NCBI RefSeq assembly: GCF_037948395.1
Contig: NZ_CP149940.1
Coordinates: 248,001 to 312,000 of the forward strand
Direction of reading: 5' to 3'
Origin: Serratia nevei
GTDB taxonomy: Bacteria > Pseudomonadota > Gammaproteobacteria > Enterobacterales > Enterobacteriaceae
DNA: 64,000 nucleotides
Every line of letters begins with the position of its first letter. Position 1 is the first letter of the stretch. A model generated the notes under the pieces. The model saw only the letters and a list, made by a program, of their open reading frames with translations, did not search any database and was not told the origin of the DNA. This document shows, piece after piece, positions 1-20,301 of this stretch. Made by a program: the position numbers and the translations under genes.

Positions 1-57
1 ATGACTCGCTCCATCGAAGGTACCGCTCGTTCCATGGGCCTGGTAGTGGAGGATTAA
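1..57 (+). CDS. rplK: 50S ribosomal protein L11, C-terminal end (partial)
   Basis: The window opens inside this gene. Frame 1 reads 18 residues and then TAA at 55-57, and the residues match the end of enterobacterial L11 (ending GLVVED). L11 sits in the GTPase-associated centre of the 50S subunit. The upstream part lies outside the window. The stop is followed after 3 bases by the rplA start, so the two genes form one operon; in E. coli, L1 represses translation of the rplKA transcript. Confidence 0.95.
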   Translation: MTRSIEGTARSMGLVVED

Positions 58-765
<708 letters not shown>

Positions 766-785
766 TCGCATTTGCGATTATCGCT

Positions 786-814
786 TTGACTTGGGGCCAA
801 GATTTGTCTAGAAT
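786..814 (+). promoter_or_regulatory. Sigma-70 promoter for rplJL-rpoBC
   Basis: TTGACT (786-791) and TAGAAT (809-814) are separated by exactly 17 bases in the rplA-rplJ spacer. This is where E. coli has its L10 promoter, which drives rplJ, rplL, rpoB and rpoC. Match and spacing are close to consensus. Confidence 0.85.
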
Positions 815-879
815 CTTATGCCCCAAGGTTTTGCTATTGGCTATGCCGTAGGCAAAACAAAGATTTTTCGGTTGGAGCC

Positions 880-1103
880 TGGCCTATCCAGGCCTCCGTC
901 CAAGACCGCAGGTGTATCGCAAGATACTTAATCCTTCCTGCGTAGACGGTGACAGAGCCTAAGAAAATTTTTCTTTTTTATAAAAGAATGTCTTTGCTGG
1001 ATTCTGCTCACCGTGTTAAGCCGCTCGGCGTGGCGTTTTACAAAGCGCCGAGTGAAGTGAGTTCCGGGGGATTTTCCCCGGCTAATCCAGGAGCAAAAAG
1101 CTA
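880..1103 (+). promoter_or_regulatory. rplJ mRNA leader, probable L10-L7/L12 autoregulatory site
   Basis: This is an untranslated stretch of over 200 bases between the promoter and rplJ. In E. coli the equivalent leader folds into the binding site through which the L10-L7/L12 complex represses rplJ and rplL translation. Several short inverted repeats and a GGGG-ATTTT-CCCC hairpin (about 1066-1079) just before the rplJ ribosome binding site fit such a structure. The assignment is by position and length; I did not fold it. Confidence 0.6.
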
Positions 1104-1601
1104 ATGGCATTAAATCTTCAAGACAAACAAGCGATTGTTGCTGAAGTCAGCGAAGTAGCCAAAGGCGCGCTGTCTGCGGTTGTTGCGGATTCCCGCGGCG
1201 TTACCGTAGATAAAATGACTGAACTGCGTAAAGCAGGTCGTGAAGCTGGCGTTTACATGCGTGTTGTTCGCAACACCCTGATGCGTCGCGTAGTTGAAGG
1301 CACTCCATTCGAATGCCTGAAAGACACGTTTGTCGGTCCAACCTTGATTGCATTCTCTCACGAACACCCGGGCGCTGCTGCTCGTCTGTTCAAAGAGTTC
1401 GCGAAAGCGAATGCAAAATTCGAGGTTAAAGCTGCGGCCTTTGAAGGTGAGCTGATCCCAGCGGCGCAAATCGACCGCCTGGCGACGCTGCCAACTTACG
1501 AAGAAGCGATCGCACGCCTGATGGCAACCATGAAAGAAGCCGCTGCCGGCAAACTGGTTCGCACTCTGGCTGCAGTACGCGATCAGAAAGAAGCGGCGTA
1601 A
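1104..1601 (+). CDS. rplJ: 50S ribosomal protein L10
   Basis: This encodes 165 residues, the E. coli length, starting [11 protein letters not shown]10 anchors the L7/L12 dimers on the 50S subunit through its C-terminal helix and, bound to them, represses its own mRNA. The ATG follows CCAGGAGCAAAAAGCTA, a good ribosome binding site. rplL follows after 63 bases, as in E. coli. Confidence 0.99.
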   Translation: MALNLQDKQAIVAEVSEVAKGALSAVVADSRGVTVDKMTELRKAGREAGVYMRVVRNTLMRRVVEGTPFECLKDTFVGPTLIAFSHEHPGAAARLFKEFAKANAKFEVKAAAFEGELIPAAQIDRLATLPTYEEAIARLMATMKEAAAGKLVRTLAAVRDQKEAA

Positions 1602-1646
1602 GCCACTCTTTCTTAGCCTTTGCTAACGTATTTAAACTATTTCTGA

Positions 1647-2030
<384 letters not shown>

Positions 2031-2069
2031 GCCAACCTTTCCGGTTGCAGCCTAGTCTTTTAGGCTGAT

Positions 2070-2100
2070 GGCTGGTGACTTTTTAGTCACCAGCCTTTTT
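2070..2100 (+). terminator. Attenuator between rplL and rpoB
   Basis: An 11-bp perfect stem (GGCTGGTGACT, 2070-2080, with AGTCACCAGCC, 2085-2095) with a 4-base loop is followed by TTTTT. In E. coli a partial terminator at this place makes RNA polymerase subunits less abundant than ribosomal proteins. Because rpoBC lie downstream without an obvious strong promoter, read-through is expected here too. Confidence 0.85.
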
Positions 2101-2362
2101 GCGCTGTAGGGCGCCAGTAGCGTTTCACACTGTTTGGCTGCTGGTTTCGCCTCCCAATGTTTGTTTCTATTGACGACTTAATATACCGCGGTCTTTGCAC
2201 TACCAGGAGTTCTGGGGGAAGACGCGATGAAATGGTTTAAGCGTGATAGCAAGAGACATTGCGGAAAGTGTTCCCGCTTTCCGGTCGACAAAACGGTGTT
2301 GCATGAACTGTCCCTAATCGGACGGACAGATTGGGTCACTGATCAGCGAGCTGAGGAACCCT

Positions 2363-6391
<4,029 letters not shown>

Positions 6392-6403
6392 TCGTCACTC
6401 CGG

Positions 6404-6432
6404 CTCAGGCTCCCCGCCTAAGGGAGCCTGAG
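6404..6432 (+). other. Strong hairpin in the rpoB-rpoC spacer
   Basis: CTCAGGCTCCC (6404-6414) pairs perfectly with GGGAGCCTGAG (6422-6432). No run of T follows, so it is not an intrinsic terminator. A second, shorter stem built from two GGTACC-containing arms lies further along the same 118-bp spacer (about 6453-6480). These may stabilise or process the rpoBC message; their role is not evident from sequence. Confidence 0.6.
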
Positions 6433-6509
6433 GGTGGTTGTTCAGGTCACACGGGTACCTACTGCGGTTGTGGGTACCCAACAGGTTTAACTCCGACAGG
6501 AGCCAATCC

Positions 6510-10733
<4,224 letters not shown>

Positions 10734-10749
10734 TCGTCATCCGCGCCGC

Positions 10750-10808
10750 GGGCCCGGTATGCCGGGCCCATCGCCAGATAAACCGCTCCTTTGGGGGCGG
10801 TTTTTTTT
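10750..10808 (+). terminator. Terminator of the rplKAJL-rpoBC operon
   Basis: There are two hairpins in tandem. The first is GGGCCCGG-TATG-CCGGGCCC (10750-10769). The second is AACCGC.CC with GG.GCGGTT (10781-10801), which runs directly into eight T. The second is a textbook Rho-independent terminator 48 bases after the rpoC stop. Confidence 0.9.
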
Positions 10809-10900
10809 CGCCTCATGCCGGGGCCGAGCAAACTTTGCTACTATGGTTACAGCAGAAATTGACCGGCGATTTTTACCAGACAACCAAGGACAGTGCGAAC

Positions 10901-11347
10901 ATGGACAGCCTCATTACCTTCGAAAAATTGACGGCGCAACACCTGCCTTACCTGTATGAGATCCGCTTTTCCGTTGAAGAAAACCTGCTGCACCCGCATC
11001 AGATCCAGTACCTGCAGCGCAAACAGGCGCTGGAGGACATCAACCAGGGCGGCGGCTGGATCTGCAAGCATGGCGACGACTATGCCGGCGTTGGCTTCGG
11101 GCTATTCATCCCTGAACCGCTGATCGGCGGTCTGTTCGTGAAGCCGGAATACCAGTCGAAGGGGATCGGCTCCGCCTTGCTGGCCCGGATCACTCACTGG
11201 ATGTTTGAGCACGGCGCCGAAGCGATCCACTTAACCACCGATCCTGGCTCCAAAGCCGAAGGCTTTTATCAACATCACGGCTGGGCCGTGGTCGGGCAGG
11301 ATGAGTTCGGCCAGGCCGAACTGGTGAAACGTAAAGAGGGTGAATAA
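10901..11347 (+). CDS. GNAT family N-acetyltransferase
   Basis: This encodes 148 residues from the ATG at 10901, which has AAGGA 11 bases upstream; the frame is open further 5' but without a better start. The C-terminal half has the acetyl-CoA binding signature of the GNAT fold (FVKPEYQSKGIGSALL, with the Q-x2-G-x-G core), followed by a typical beta-bulge ending (GFYQHHGW). The acceptor substrate cannot be read from sequence. Its TAA overlaps the ATG of the next gene (TAATG), so the three genes up to 13087 look like one translationally coupled operon, which hints at a role linked to the sensor kinase. Confidence 0.8.
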   Translation: MDSLITFEKLTAQHLPYLYEIRFSVEENLLHPHQIQYLQRKQALEDINQGGGWICKHGDDYAGVGFGLFIPEPLIGGLFVKPEYQSKGIGSALLARITHWMFEHGAEAIHLTTDPGSKAEGFYQHHGWAVVGQDEFGQAELVKRKEGE

Positions 11348-11811
11348 TGACAATCAAAGGATTGATGACGTTACTGCTGCTTTCGCTGTTCAGCGCACCG
11401 CTGTATGCGGCCGTTGACTATTTTTACCTGAAACCGCTCGACGGCGAGAAGATCAAGATAACCCGGCAGATGCTGGAGGCGATGCCGGCGTACACGATTA
11501 AAACCTCGACCAATTTCACCCCGGAAGATACGTTCACCGGCGTTGAGTTTGCCGAGCTGGTGAAAGCCTATCACCTGAAAGGTCAGTCGGTGCGCGCTTT
11601 CGCCTGGGACGATTACTCCTACTCGATGCCGATTGACGAGATGATTAAATACCGCGTGATCGTCGCCTATCAGCGCGGTGGCAAGCCGATCGACGTTGGG
11701 GAGCTGGGGCCGTTCGCCATTATTTATCCACGCGATGGCTACGCCGAGCTGAATAACCTGGATGTGAATGCGAAAACCGTCTGGCAAGTTAAACGGCTGG
11801 AGCTGAAATAA
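11347..11811 (+). CDS. Secreted protein with molybdopterin-oxidoreductase-like fold
   Basis: This encodes 154 residues. Residues 1-21 form a Sec signal peptide (hydrophobic LMTLLLLSLFSAPLYA, cleavage after AYA/LYA-AV), so the mature protein is periplasmic. The pattern F-x-GV-x-F-x2-L (about 60-69), AFAWDDYSYSMP (about 83-95), AYQRGGKPID and GPFAIIYPRDG resembles the small stand-alone members of the sulfite-oxidase/molybdopterin-binding fold. I see no clear cofactor cysteine, so it may be a ligand-binding version rather than an enzyme. It ends one base before the kinase start and could supply the periplasmic input to it (inference). Confidence 0.5.
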   Translation: MTIKGLMTLLLLSLFSAPLYAAVDYFYLKPLDGEKIKITRQMLEAMPAYTIKTSTNFTPEDTFTGVEFAELVKAYHLKGQSVRAFAWDDYSYSMPIDEMIKYRVIVAYQRGGKPIDVGELGPFAIIYPRDGYAELNNLDVNAKTVWQVKRLELK

Positions 11812-11812
11812 G

Positions 11813-13087
11813 ATGAGCAAAAAACTGATCGGTACTCTTATCGCGTTGGTTGCCATCTTCTCCTTATTGATTTTGTTGATTGCCATTAACTTCGGCGGCG
11901 TAAAAGAGCGCTACAAGCAAATCGAGCCCAATCTGGACAACTACTCGGTGGCCGAGATCCTTTTTCTGGCGTTTGAAAGGACCAAAACCGCGCTGCTGCT
12001 CAGTGAAAACAACGACTACGACGCCTTCCAGATCAAAAAGAAAATCTTCTACTCGAAGATTCAGATCCTGGAGAGCCGTTCGACCTTCAGCGACTCTTTT
12101 TATTACGACGACGAGTTCATCAAGAATGTTGCGCTGCTGAAGCAGCAGTACCGCACGTTGGACGATCTCTCCGCCGGCTTGCTGGTGGGGCAGAAAAACA
12201 AGGCGGACATTCTCTCTTATATGGATGATATCGAGGGTACGCTGGTCGATATCCAGGAGATTATTTATCGGATACAGATTAAAAACTTTACCGAAGTGAA
12301 AGGCATCATTCAGGACAATTCGAGTAAAGCCGAGATGTTCGCCATCTTTTCGCTGATTTTGGTGTTCCTGATGATGTTTCTGGTGCTGAGGAATGCCTTC
12401 TCGTTGAAAGAGATCATCAAGAACAAGAACATCTTCATTTCTTCCATCTACCACGAGATCGCCGGCTCGACCCAGGCCATCGTCATTGCCGCAGATATCA
12501 TGGAACACGAGCTGGCGCAGGAAGAGTTGAAAAAAGAAGCCCGCCTGATCTCCTATCACGGTAATAAGATCGCCGAACAAACGCGCGAGGTAATGGATTA
12601 TTCTCGGCTTGAGATGGGAGAAGTTAAAATCAATATTTCCACCTTCCGGTTGAATGAGGTGGTGGACGATGCCGTAACCGGCATCGGCGCCGGGCGCGGC
12701 AATCGCCTCGTGATTCACCGTTCGTCTTATGCCGGCCTGATTGCTTCTGATAAATACAAGCTCTACCGAATATTGGCCAACCTGCTCAGCAACGCGGACA
12801 AATTTACCCATCGGGGCGTGGTTACCCTCAATGTGAAGCTGTGCCACGGCAATCTGTATTTGCGGGTGAAAGATACCGGCATCGGGTTTAACGTCGATAA
12901 CCTGGATCGGTTATATAAGGCATTCAATCAGGGGGTGGAAAGGGAAACGCGGCAGGGGTTGGGGCTGGGGCTGACCATTATCAAAAATTACGTCACGACG
13001 ATGAAAGGCACCATTAAAGCCAAATCCGTCGAAGGAGTGGGCTCATCGTTTTTGATCCGCATCCCGGTCAAACTAATTAAAGAATAG
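11813..13087 (+). CDS. Membrane-bound sensor histidine kinase
   Basis: This encodes 424 residues. Two membrane segments (about 6-27 and 173-193) enclose a periplasmic domain of about 145 residues with no recognised fold. A HisKA dimerisation region follows with phospho-acceptor H214 in SSIYHEIAGS, then a HATPase domain with N box (LLSNAD, N327), G1 box (DTGIGF, 354-359) and G2 box (GLGLGL, 382-387). It has no receiver of its own. It would phosphorylate a separate regulator, most likely the convergent gene at 13073-13852, whose 3' end overlaps it by 15 bases. From memory the pair could be EepS/EepR, described in S. marcescens as controlling secondary metabolites; I cannot confirm that here. 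Confidence 0.85.
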   Translation: MSKKLIGTLIALVAIFSLLILLIAINFGGVKERYKQIEPNLDNYSVAEILFLAFERTKTALLLSENNDYDAFQIKKKIFYSKIQILESRSTFSDSFYYDDEFIKNVALLKQQYRTLDDLSAGLLVGQKNKADILSYMDDIEGTLVDIQEIIYRIQIKNFTEVKGIIQDNSSKAEMFAIFSLILVFLMMFLVLRNAFSLKEIIKNKNIFISSIYHEIAGSTQAIVIAADIMEHELAQEELKKEARLISYHGNKIAEQTREVMDYSRLEMGEVKINISTFRLNEVVDDAVTGIGAGRGNRLVIHRSSYAGLIASDKYKLYRILANLLSNADKFTHRGVVTLNVKLCHGNLYLRVKDTGIGFNVDNLDRLYKAFNQGVERETRQGLGLGLTIIKNYVTTMKGTIKAKSVEGVGSSFLIRIPVKLIKE

Positions 13088-13852
13088 GTTGGACAGCAGC
13101 AGCGAGGAGATAATCAGCGGCTTGGTCGGTTTTTCCACCAGGTGTACGTCATAGTGCAGGATCATATCGCCGATGTTTTTCTCGTAGTGATTCAGCTGGC
13201 CGGTCAGAATAATAATGCGGGCGTGCGGATCGAGAACGTCTTTAATTTTTTTCACGACGCGTTCGGAGGTCTCGCCGAAGTCCAACAGCCAGTCCAGAAT
13301 AAACGCCTCAAAGGACTGCTGTTCCAGCGCGGCCAGCATGGCGTCCGCCGTCTGAAAGGTCTCAGTCTCGATGCCGTATCGGCTGGCGATCTTCTTCAAC
13401 AGTTCGAGAATATCGCCGTCATTATCCAGGATCGCGATACGCGGGGCCGGCAGAAAGTCTATCTTGTTGACTTTGTACAGCGGAGCATCGGCGGCATGTT
13501 CCCGATTGGTGCTGATGATGAAAAGATCGTCTTTTTTGTAGGCGTAGGTTTCGTCGCTGTCCGCTTGCGTGACCGGGCACTCGTCGACCTCTATGTTGCA
13601 GCGCTTGTGAATGCTGTTCATGATAAAGACGCCGTTATGCGTCCTTTGGCCGGCAAAGGGCTCGTTGAAGTACTGGAAAACCTTTTTGACTTCATCGAGG
13701 GTGATACCTCTTTTGCCATCCAGTTTCTGTTTGGCGCTGTTGTACTGAAGGTTCAGTATGTTGGCCATCGTGGAGGCATGCTTTCTGTCGCCAACTCCTT
13801 TCAGAGTGAGCAACGCGCTGATTGCATCGATGTAATTTGGCGTTTTCTTCAT
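13073..13852 (-). CDS. Response regulator with N-terminal BetR-like domain
   Basis: This encodes 259 residues. Residues 9-62 (GVGDRKHASTMANILN, then AKQKLDGKRGITLDEVKK) resemble the BetR domain, a helix-turn-helix-like domain. Residues 138-255 form a receiver domain with acidic pocket D143/D145, phospho-acceptor D187 (FILDW), T217 and K241 (VEKP), so the phosphorylation site is complete. The domain order, output first and receiver last, is the reverse of the usual one. It is transcribed towards the sensor kinase and overlaps its end by 15 bp. A TATAAT sequence on the minus strand at 13918-13923 is a candidate -10 element. The partner assignment is inferred from position. Confidence 0.75.
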   Translation of the reverse strand: MKKTPNYIDAISALLTLKGVGDRKHASTMANILNLQYNSAKQKLDGKRGITLDEVKKVFQYFNEPFAGQRTHNGVFIMNSIHKRCNIEVDECPVTQADSDETYAYKKDDLFIISTNREHAADAPLYKVNKIDFLPAPRIAILDNDGDILELLKKIASRYGIETETFQTADAMLAALEQQSFEAFILDWLLDFGETSERVVKKIKDVLDPHARIIILTGQLNHYEKNIGDMILHYDVHLVEKPTKPLIISSLLLSNLFFN

Positions 13853-14583
13853 GACAACCTTGGCTTTTTTGATGTTGACCGCAAGCGCTGAAAAACCTGC
13901 GCAAGAACCCGTGCTGGATTATAGATGATGCCCCGGAGCTTGCGGCGATATCAGTTTGATTTTCCTTGGCAAACTCAGAACACACTCGATACTAAATAAA
14001 AAAACACTCAAAAGACATTCACATTTAACCGTTTATGTGGTTAATTAGCGCACATACTGTGTGATTCGCGTCCTGGGGGGGTGCCAGTCTCACAAAATAA
14101 ACCGCCTGCTCTTGTCCGTAAGCAGGGAGCAGGCGGCAAAAAGATCCGCGGCCAACACCAGGGCCATTGGCAGCACCGGGGATGACGACTCGAACCTCTC
14201 TTCGTCGCTGTACCTTCTTTTTTCCTCTTTCCCCACTTTTCTGCCGCAACAGCGTCCTATGAGTCTCACCGCTGAGTGAGTGCCGAGCACCGCTAGGCCA
14301 CAGTCCTTTAGCCGACAAGACAACCTGTCCGTACGCCCTTACAGGCCGCGATACGCCATATGCGCGTTGCCGCAGGCGAGGGCCCGGCGTCGCGCAAGAG
14401 AATCTCCGGCGCGATCCGGGATGGGATAAGGCGGGGCCATCGAGAGGGAGACGGCCCCGGCCGGCGCCGGGTTTGGCGGTCGGCAAGGTCACTATAGCCG
14501 GCGGGTCTGCCGGCACCAGCGCCACCGTTCGGCATTGCGCGGCCGTTCCAGCGTTTTCTTCACGCGGCGGTAAACGTTGCCGC
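13853..14583. other. Intergenic region of 731 bp without a convincing gene
   Basis: The left 130 bp would hold the promoter of the response-regulator gene. The remainder has open frames on both strands, but none has a ribosome binding site, recognisable protein similarity or good codon use. The segment 14330-14580 is GC-rich with several short inverted repeats. Apart from a terminator-like hairpin at 14102-14136, I recognise nothing in it. An unannotated small RNA is possible. Confidence 0.5.
14090..14137 (-). terminator. Candidate terminator, minus strand (distal end of thi operon)
   Basis: CCGCCTGCTC (14102-14111) and GAGCAGGCGG (14127-14136) form a 10-bp stem. Read on the minus strand it is followed by TTTATTTTGTG. 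It lies about 450 bases downstream of the thiH stop, which is far for an operon terminator, so it may instead end an unrecognised minus-strand transcript. Confidence 0.45.
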
Positions 14584-15720
14584 TTATTGCGCGCTGCGTC
14601 CCAGATAATCGTCCCAGTCTTTCCACACCGGCTGCAGCCCGGCATTGCTGATAGCCTCGGCGACCTGCTGCGGCGTGCGGCCGTCGTGCGGCTCGAACTG
14701 TTCCAATTCCGGCGGTACGTCGTCGGCATAGCCGCCGGGCTGCGTCTTGGATCCGGCGCTGACGCTGTTGATCGCCACCGGGATCATATGATCGCGGAAG
14801 TACGGCGACTCACGCGTAGACAGCGACAGCTCAACGTCCGGCGCGAACAGCCGGAAGGCGCAGATCAGCTGCACCAGCTGAGGCTCGCTCATGATCGACG
14901 CCGGCTCAATGCCGCCGGCGCAGGGGCGCAGACGCGGGAACGAGATCGAGTAGCGGCTCTGCCAGTAGGCTTGCTGCAGGTAGAACAGATGTTCCGCCAG
15001 CAGGTAGCAGTCGGTGCGCCAACTGTTGGATAGGCCGATCAACGCGCCGAGGCCGATCTTGTCGATCCCGGCGCGCCCCAGGCGATCCGGCGTGGCCAGA
15101 CGCCAATGGAAATCCTGCTTCTGGCCGCGCAAATGGTGCTGCAGATAGGTGGCCGGATGGTAGGTTTCCTGATAGACCAGCACGCCGTCCAGGCCCAGCG
15201 TTTTCAGTTCGGCGTACTCGTCCTGCGCCAGCGGCTGCACTTCCATCATCAGCGAGCTGAAGTGGCGGCGGATTGCCGGGATGTGCTGACGGAAATAGTC
15301 CATGCCGACCTTGGTCTGATGCTCGCCGGTGACCAGCAACAGGTGTTCGAACCCCAGCGCCTTGATGGCTTCGCACTCGCGTGCGATCTCCGCCGCATCG
15401 AGCGTTTTGCGCTTGATGCGGTTGCTCATCGAAAAACCGCAATAGGTACAGTCGTTGGCACACAGGTTAGAGAGGTACAGCGGCACATAGAAGCTGACGA
15501 CGTTGCCGAAGCGCTGACGGGTCAGCTGCTGCGCGCGCTGCGCCAGCGGTTCCAGATACGGCGCGGCGGCTGGGGAGATCAGCGCCATAAAGTCGTCACG
15601 CGTCAGTTTGTCGGCGTTCAACGCGCGTTCCACGTCGCGTGCGGTTTTGCCGTTGATGCGCAGCGTAATGTCGTCCCAATCCAGCTGTTGCCAGCGGCTA
15701 CTGAAATCGTCGCCCATCAC
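14584..15720 (-). CDS. thiH: 2-iminoacetate synthase (tyrosine lyase)
   Basis: This encodes 378 residues, against 377 in E. coli. It has the radical-SAM cluster motif C-x3-C-x2-C ([11 protein letters not shown], about residues 88-98). The enzyme cleaves tyrosine with S-adenosylmethionine to give dehydroglycine and p-cresol, and dehydroglycine feeds thiazole formation on ThiG. It is the last gene of the thi operon; its ATG overlaps the thiG stop by two bases. It is oxygen-sensitive in known members. Confidence 0.97.
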   Translation of the reverse strand: MMGDDFSSRWQQLDWDDITLRINGKTARDVERALNADKLTRDDFMALISPAAAPYLEPLAQRAQQLTRQRFGNVVSFYVPLYLSNLCANDCTYCGFSMSNRIKRKTLDAAEIARECEAIKALGFEHLLLVTGEHQTKVGMDYFRQHIPAIRRHFSSLMMEVQPLAQDEYAELKTLGLDGVLVYQETYHPATYLQHHLRGQKQDFHWRLATPDRLGRAGIDKIGLGALIGLSNSWRTDCYLLAEHLFYLQQAYWQSRYSISFPRLRPCAGGIEPASIMSEPQLVQLICAFRLFAPDVELSLSTRESPYFRDHMIPVAINSVSAGSKTQPGGYADDVPPELEQFEPHDGRTPQQVAEAISNAGLQPVWKDWDDYLGRSAQ

Positions 15721-16496
15721 TGTGCCTCCTCTGGCTGGCTGAGGAAGGCGGTCAGCGGGCTGGAGGCGGCTGCACCGCGCTGGCTAGCGCCCAATCCGGC
15801 GCTGCGCGCCAGCTCGCCGGCCTCCAGCGCCAGGCGAAACGCCCGCGCCATTTGCACTGGGTCGCGCGCCACGGCGATGGCGGTATTCACCAGCACCGCG
15901 TCGGCGCCCAGTTCCATCGCTTCCAGCGCGTGGCTCGGCGCGCCGATGCCGGCGTCGACCACCACCGGCACCTTGGCCTGCTCGATGATGATCTCGAGGA
16001 AGTCACGGGTGCGCAGACCGCGGTTGGAGCCGATAGGGGCGCCGAGCGGCATCACCGCCGCGCAACCCACCTCTTCCAGCCGTTTGCACAGCACCGGATC
16101 GGCGCCGCAGTAGGGCAGCACCACAAAACCGTCTTTCACCAGCGTTTCCGCCGCCTTAAGCGTTTCTATCGGATCCGGCAGCAGGTATTTCACATCGGGA
16201 TGGATCTCCAGCTTCACCCAGTGGGTGCCGAGCGCTTCACGCGCCAGCCGGGCGGCGAACACCGCTTCGGCGGCGGTTTTGGCGCCGGAGGTGTTGGGCA
16301 GCAGCCGGGCGCCCAACTGCTGCAGCGGCGCCAAAATGGCGTCGTTGCCGCCGCGCAGATCGACGCGCTTCATGGCCATGGTCACCAGCTGTGAGCCGGA
16401 GGCCGCCAGCGCCTCCAGCATTAACGCCGGGGTGGCGAACTTGCCGGTGCCGGTGAACAGGCGCGAGGTAAAAGTGGTATCGGCGATTTTCAGCAT
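15717..16496 (-). CDS. thiG: Thiazole synthase
   Basis: This encodes 259 residues from the ATG at 16496, chosen because E. coli ThiG starts MLRIADKTF and here MLKIADTTF, and because GGAGG lies directly upstream inside the end of thiS. The frame is open 14 codons further, without support. It condenses deoxyxylulose-5-phosphate, dehydroglycine and ThiS thiocarboxylate to the thiazole phosphate. The Schiff-base lysine lies in the conserved WVKLEIHPD stretch. Confidence 0.97.
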   Translation of the reverse strand: MLKIADTTFTSRLFTGTGKFATPALMLEALAASGSQLVTMAMKRVDLRGGNDAILAPLQQLGARLLPNTSGAKTAAEAVFAARLAREALGTHWVKLEIHPDVKYLLPDPIETLKAAETLVKDGFVVLPYCGADPVLCKRLEEVGCAAVMPLGAPIGSNRGLRTRDFLEIIIEQAKVPVVVDAGIGAPSHALEAMELGADAVLVNTAIAVARDPVQMARAFRLALEAGELARSAGLGASQRGAAASSPLTAFLSQPEEAQ

Positions 16497-16497
16497 G

Positions 16498-16698
16498 TCA
16501 GCCTCCGGCGATCGCTTGAAACAGCAAAATGTCGTCACCGTCCTGCACCTGATGGTCGGCCCAGTCGGCGCGCGGGATGATGGTTTGATTGATCGCCAGC
16601 GCGGTGCCCGGCTGGTGGCGTTCCAACTGGGTCAGCAGGGCGGCGACGCTGAGCGGCTGCGCCAGCTCCAGCGGTTGGTCGTTCAGACGGATCTTCAT
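16498..16698 (-). CDS. thiS: Sulfur carrier protein ThiS
   Basis: This encodes 66 residues, the E. coli length, starting [10 protein letters not shown]; five upstream in-frame codons are excluded because they lie inside the thiF end. It has the ubiquitin-like beta-grasp fold and the diagnostic C-terminal Gly-Gly (QAIAGG). ThiF adenylates this end, which then carries sulfur as a thiocarboxylate for thiazole synthesis. The start overlaps the thiF stop by 4 bases. Confidence 0.97.
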   Translation of the reverse strand: MKIRLNDQPLELAQPLSVAALLTQLERHQPGTALAINQTIIPRADWADHQVQDGDDILLFQAIAGG

Positions 16699-17436
16699 GC
16701 CGCGCCTCCGCATACCGGGCAGGCGCGGGCCTGGCTCAGTTGCAGCGTGCTCCAGCTCTGCTGCTTGCCGTCGAACAGCCGCAGTTTACCGCTGAGGGAG
16801 GAAGGCATGCCGGCCAACATTTTGATGGCCTCCAGCGCTTGCAGAGTACCGATCACGCCCACCACCGGGCCGAGCACCCCGGCGGTGCGGCAGTTGCGCT
16901 GCGGCTCTTCCTGATCCGGGTACAGGCAGGCGTAGCAGCCGTGCGCATAGGGCGGCTCGAGCACCAGCAGCTGGCCGCTGAAACCGACCGCGCTGCCGCT
17001 GATCAGCGGCTTGGCGGCAGCGATGCAGGCGGCATTGACCTCATGACGGGTCGCCATATTGTCGCAGCAGTCCAGCACCAGATCGGCGCGGGCGACCGCG
17101 TCGCGCAGCGCTTGCCCCTGCAGCCGCTGCGCCAGCGGGATAGATTCCACCAACGGGTTCAGCGCCTGCAGATGGCGTTGCGCCAGCGCCGCCTTGCCGG
17201 TGGCGGTATCGGCGCTGCGGTAGAGGATCTGCCGCTGCAGGTTGGTGATGTGCAGCTGGTCGTCGTCGGCCAACAGCAGCGTGCCGACGCCGGCGGCGGC
17301 CAGATACAGCGAAGCCGGGGAACCGAGCCCGCCCAAACCGACGATCAGCACCGTGGCGCGCTTGAGCCTCTCCTGGCCTTCCGGGCCGACGTCCTCCAGC
17401 AGCAGCTGGCGGCTGTAGCGCAGGAATTCCTGATCG

Positions 17437-17444
<8 letters not shown>
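16695..17444 (-). CDS. thiF: ThiS adenylyltransferase
   Basis: This encodes 249 residues, close to the 251 of E. coli. It belongs to the E1-like ThiF/MoeB family: nucleotide-binding loop [14 protein letters not shown] (about residues 36-49), Zn-binding cysteine pairs CYAC and CPVC, and the conserved CRTAGVLGP segment whose cysteine forms the linkage to ThiS. It adenylates the C-terminal glycine of ThiS. It overlaps thiE by 8 bases and thiS by 4. Confidence 0.97.
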
Positions 17445-20032
<2,588 letters not shown>

Positions 20033-20145
20033 CTACCAGTGTGTTGGGTTGGGAAAGTTGCTTGTCTGGAGCTCGGAGGGAGTAATGATGGTGGCCGATA
20101 AGGCAGGGCGCCCGCAAGGGGAAGGCCGTGCCTGTGGCGATAGAT

Positions 20146-20265
20146 TACTCTTGTTCCCTTCGCGGGTATTAACCCGATCAGGTTCCGCGGATCCCGAATT
20201 AACGGTCTCAGCCTGGCTGATTCGATGAACAAATCAGGCGCTAGGCACTCCGACAAGATGCCCCC
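20146..20265 (-). promoter_or_regulatory. TPP (THI-box) riboswitch upstream of thiC
   Basis: On the minus strand the order of conserved TPP-aptamer blocks is clear: TTGTCGGAGTGCC, then GGCTGAGACCG, CGGGATCCGCGGAACCTG, and GTTAATACCCGCGAAGGGAA. The helices P2-P5 can be followed by eye. It ends about 120 bases before the thiC ATG. In E. coli thiamine pyrophosphate binding here shuts off thiC expression. A TATACT just upstream (20267-20272, minus) is a likely -10 element of the operon promoter. Confidence 0.95.
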
Positions 20266-20301
20266 CAGTATAGGAGGGATAAGAAAAAAAACTATAAAAT
20301 T

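Noticed and set aside
14150..14215. tRNA-like GGTTCGAGTC on the minus strand
   Set aside because: The T-loop-like string is not flanked by pairing arms, and no acceptor, D or anticodon stems can be drawn.
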